Source: Pseudomonadota bacterium (GTDB lineage Bacteria > Pseudomonadota > Alphaproteobacteria > Rhizobiales > Tepidamorphaceae). Taken from it: DNA of 5,347 nt. Every line of letters begins with the position of its first letter. Position 1 is the first letter of the stretch. Location of the stretch: contig JAEYRQ010000232.1 of assembly GCA_023435545.1 (NCBI GenBank), positions 1 through 5,347 on the forward strand, given 5' to 3'. Below the pieces are notes generated by a model. It saw only the letters and a list, made by a program, of their open reading frames with translations. It was not told the DNA's origin and did not search any database. This document shows positions 4,335 to 5,347 of the stretch, one piece after another. The position numbers were made by a program, and so were the translations under genes.

Positions 4335-5347
4335 GTGTCGGCAGCCGCCTCTCCCCCTCGTCCCCGCAGCCCCGAGCCTTTGAGCTCGCCGGCGCCGTTC
4401 TCCGCCGCCTATGCGCCGGATGACGGCCCACTGGTGCGGCGGCTGCTTGCCGACACGCGCCTAGCGCCGGATGCCGAGGATCGCATCGACGAGACCGGCC
4501 GCGCGCTGATTGAGGGCATCCGCGCCCGGTCCGGCGGGCTCGGGGGCGTGGAGGATTTCCTGCGCGAATACGGCCTGTCCACCCGCGAAGGCCTGGCGCT
4601 TATGGTGCTTGCCGAGGCGCTGCTCAGGGTGCCCGACGCGGAAACGGCGGACCGGCTGATCGAGGACAAGCTCGGCGCCGGCGACTGGGCCTCGCACGAG
4701 GGCCACAGCGACACTTGGCTGGTCTCCGCCTCCACCTGGGCGCTCGGCCTGTCGAGCCGCATCGTCCTGCCGGGCGAGACGCCGGAGGGCATCATCGCCG
4801 GGCTGATCAAGCGGCTCGGCCTTCCGGCCGTCAGGACCGCGACCCGCAGGGCGACGCGCGTCCTGGGTCACCAGTTCGTGCTCGGCGAGACGATCGGCGC
4901 CGCGCTGTCGCGGGCCCGCTCCGCGGAGAGCCGGGGCGTGCGGCATTCCTTCGACATGTTGGGTGAAGGCGCCCGCACGGCCGAGGACGCCGAGCGCTAC
5001 CTCGCATCGTATTCCGATGCGATCGGCGCGATCGGCCGCAAGGCGGGCAACCGGCCGCTGCCGGAGCGGCCAGGGATCTCGGTCAAGCTCTCGGCGCTGC
5101 ATCCTCGCTACGAAGCGGTGAACCGCGACCAGGTGATGATCCAACTCGTCCCTCGCCTGATCGAGCTGGCTCGGCTGGCGAAAGGCTTCGACCTCAACCT
5201 GACTGTCGACGCCGAGGAGGCCGACCGGCTCGAGCTCTCGCTCGACGTGTTCGCCGCCGCGCTGGCCGATGCCTCGCTCGCCGGCTGGGACGGGTTCGGC
5301 CTCGCTGTCCAGGCCTACCAGAAGCGCGCGCCGCAGGTGATCGAATG
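4335..5347 (+). CDS. putA: Proline dehydrogenase / P5C dehydrogenase PutA, N-terminal part
   Basis: The first 337 residues are visible; the frame runs off the window. PutA oxidises proline to pyrroline-5-carboxylate with FAD and, in the bifunctional form, then to glutamate with NAD. A proline-rich leader (1-20) is followed by the arm and alpha-domain region, including FSAAYAPDDGPLVRRLLAD and VEDFLREYGLSTREG. The proline dehydrogenase barrel begins with SFDMLGEGARTAEDAERYL (205-223), SVKLSALHPRYE (249-260, with the motif lysine Lys251), LTVDAEEADRLELSLDVF (289-306) and GLAVQAYQKRAP (322-333). No ribbon-helix-helix DNA-binding domain precedes the arm, unlike autoregulatory E. coli PutA, so control must come from another protein. 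The divergent PutR is the obvious candidate. GTG 4335 follows GGAGGT by 4 nt. The aldehyde dehydrogenase half is expected from alphaproteobacterial relatives but cannot be seen here. Confidence 0.95.
   Translation, partial: MSAAASPPRPRSPEPLSSPAPFSAAYAPDDGPLVRRLLADTRLAPDAEDRIDETGRALIEGIRARSGGLGGVEDFLREYGLSTREGLALMVLAEALLRVPDAETADRLIEDKLGAGDWASHEGHSDTWLVSASTWALGLSSRIVLPGETPEGIIAGLIKRLGLPAVRTATRRATRVLGHQFVLGETIGAALSRARSAESRGVRHSFDMLGEGARTAEDAERYLASYSDAIGAIGRKAGNRPLPERPGISVKLSALHPRYEAVNRDQVMIQLVPRLIELARLAKGFDLNLTVDAEEADRLELSLDVFAAALADASLAGWDGFGLAVQAYQKRAPQVIE

Overview
The window is GC-rich throughout, with strong G/C preference at third codon positions. Its gene content (an RHH-less proline-utilisation PutA facing an Lrp-type PutR, an AtzG/AtzE amidase pair, PPK2, and the small FPASDPP protein) points to an alphaproteobacterial chromosome, most likely Hyphomicrobiales (rhizobia-like). 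That taxonomic call is inference. Coding density is high, and no rRNA, tRNA, insertion sequence, CRISPR array or phage gene was seen.

Layout, left to right. (1) Bases 1-327, minus strand: the first 109 residues of a membrane sensor kinase (a two-TM hairpin, then the start of a PAS-like domain), cut by the window edge. PhoR is the best guess. (2) Bases 328-470: a divergent promoter region with a good -35/-10 pair facing ppk2 and a weaker mirror-image pair facing the kinase. (3) Bases 471-3516, plus strand: a likely four-gene unit. It runs ppk2 (polyphosphate:nucleotide phosphotransferase), an AtzG/HpxX-like DUF4089 small subunit, an AtzE/HpxY-like amidase-signature hydrolase, and a single-domain CYTH triphosphatase. 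The gaps are 18, 5 and 56 nt. (4) Bases 3522-3716, minus strand: a 64-residue alphaproteobacterial protein of unknown function, ending 5 nt from the CYTH gene tail to tail. (5) Bases 3759-4247, minus strand: an Lrp/AsnC regulator, very probably PutR. (6) Bases 4248-4334: the 87-bp putR/putA regulatory gap with two AT-rich palindromes. (7) Bases 4335-5347, plus strand: the first 337 residues of PutA, which runs off the window.

Two themes emerge. The left half joins polyphosphate/triphosphate enzymes (PPK2, CYTH) to a probable phosphate-type sensor kinase. Between them sits an amidase pair otherwise known from cyanuric acid/biuret and oxalurate nitrogen salvage, whose substrate cannot be told from sequence. 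The right half is a classic alphaproteobacterial proline-catabolism switch, in which PutR senses proline and drives the divergent putA.

Nothing here is clearly a new biological system. The points most worth following are the ppk2-atzG-atzE-CYTH arrangement, the palindromes in the putR/putA gap, the overlapping face-to-face promoters, and the uncharacterised FPASDPP protein.
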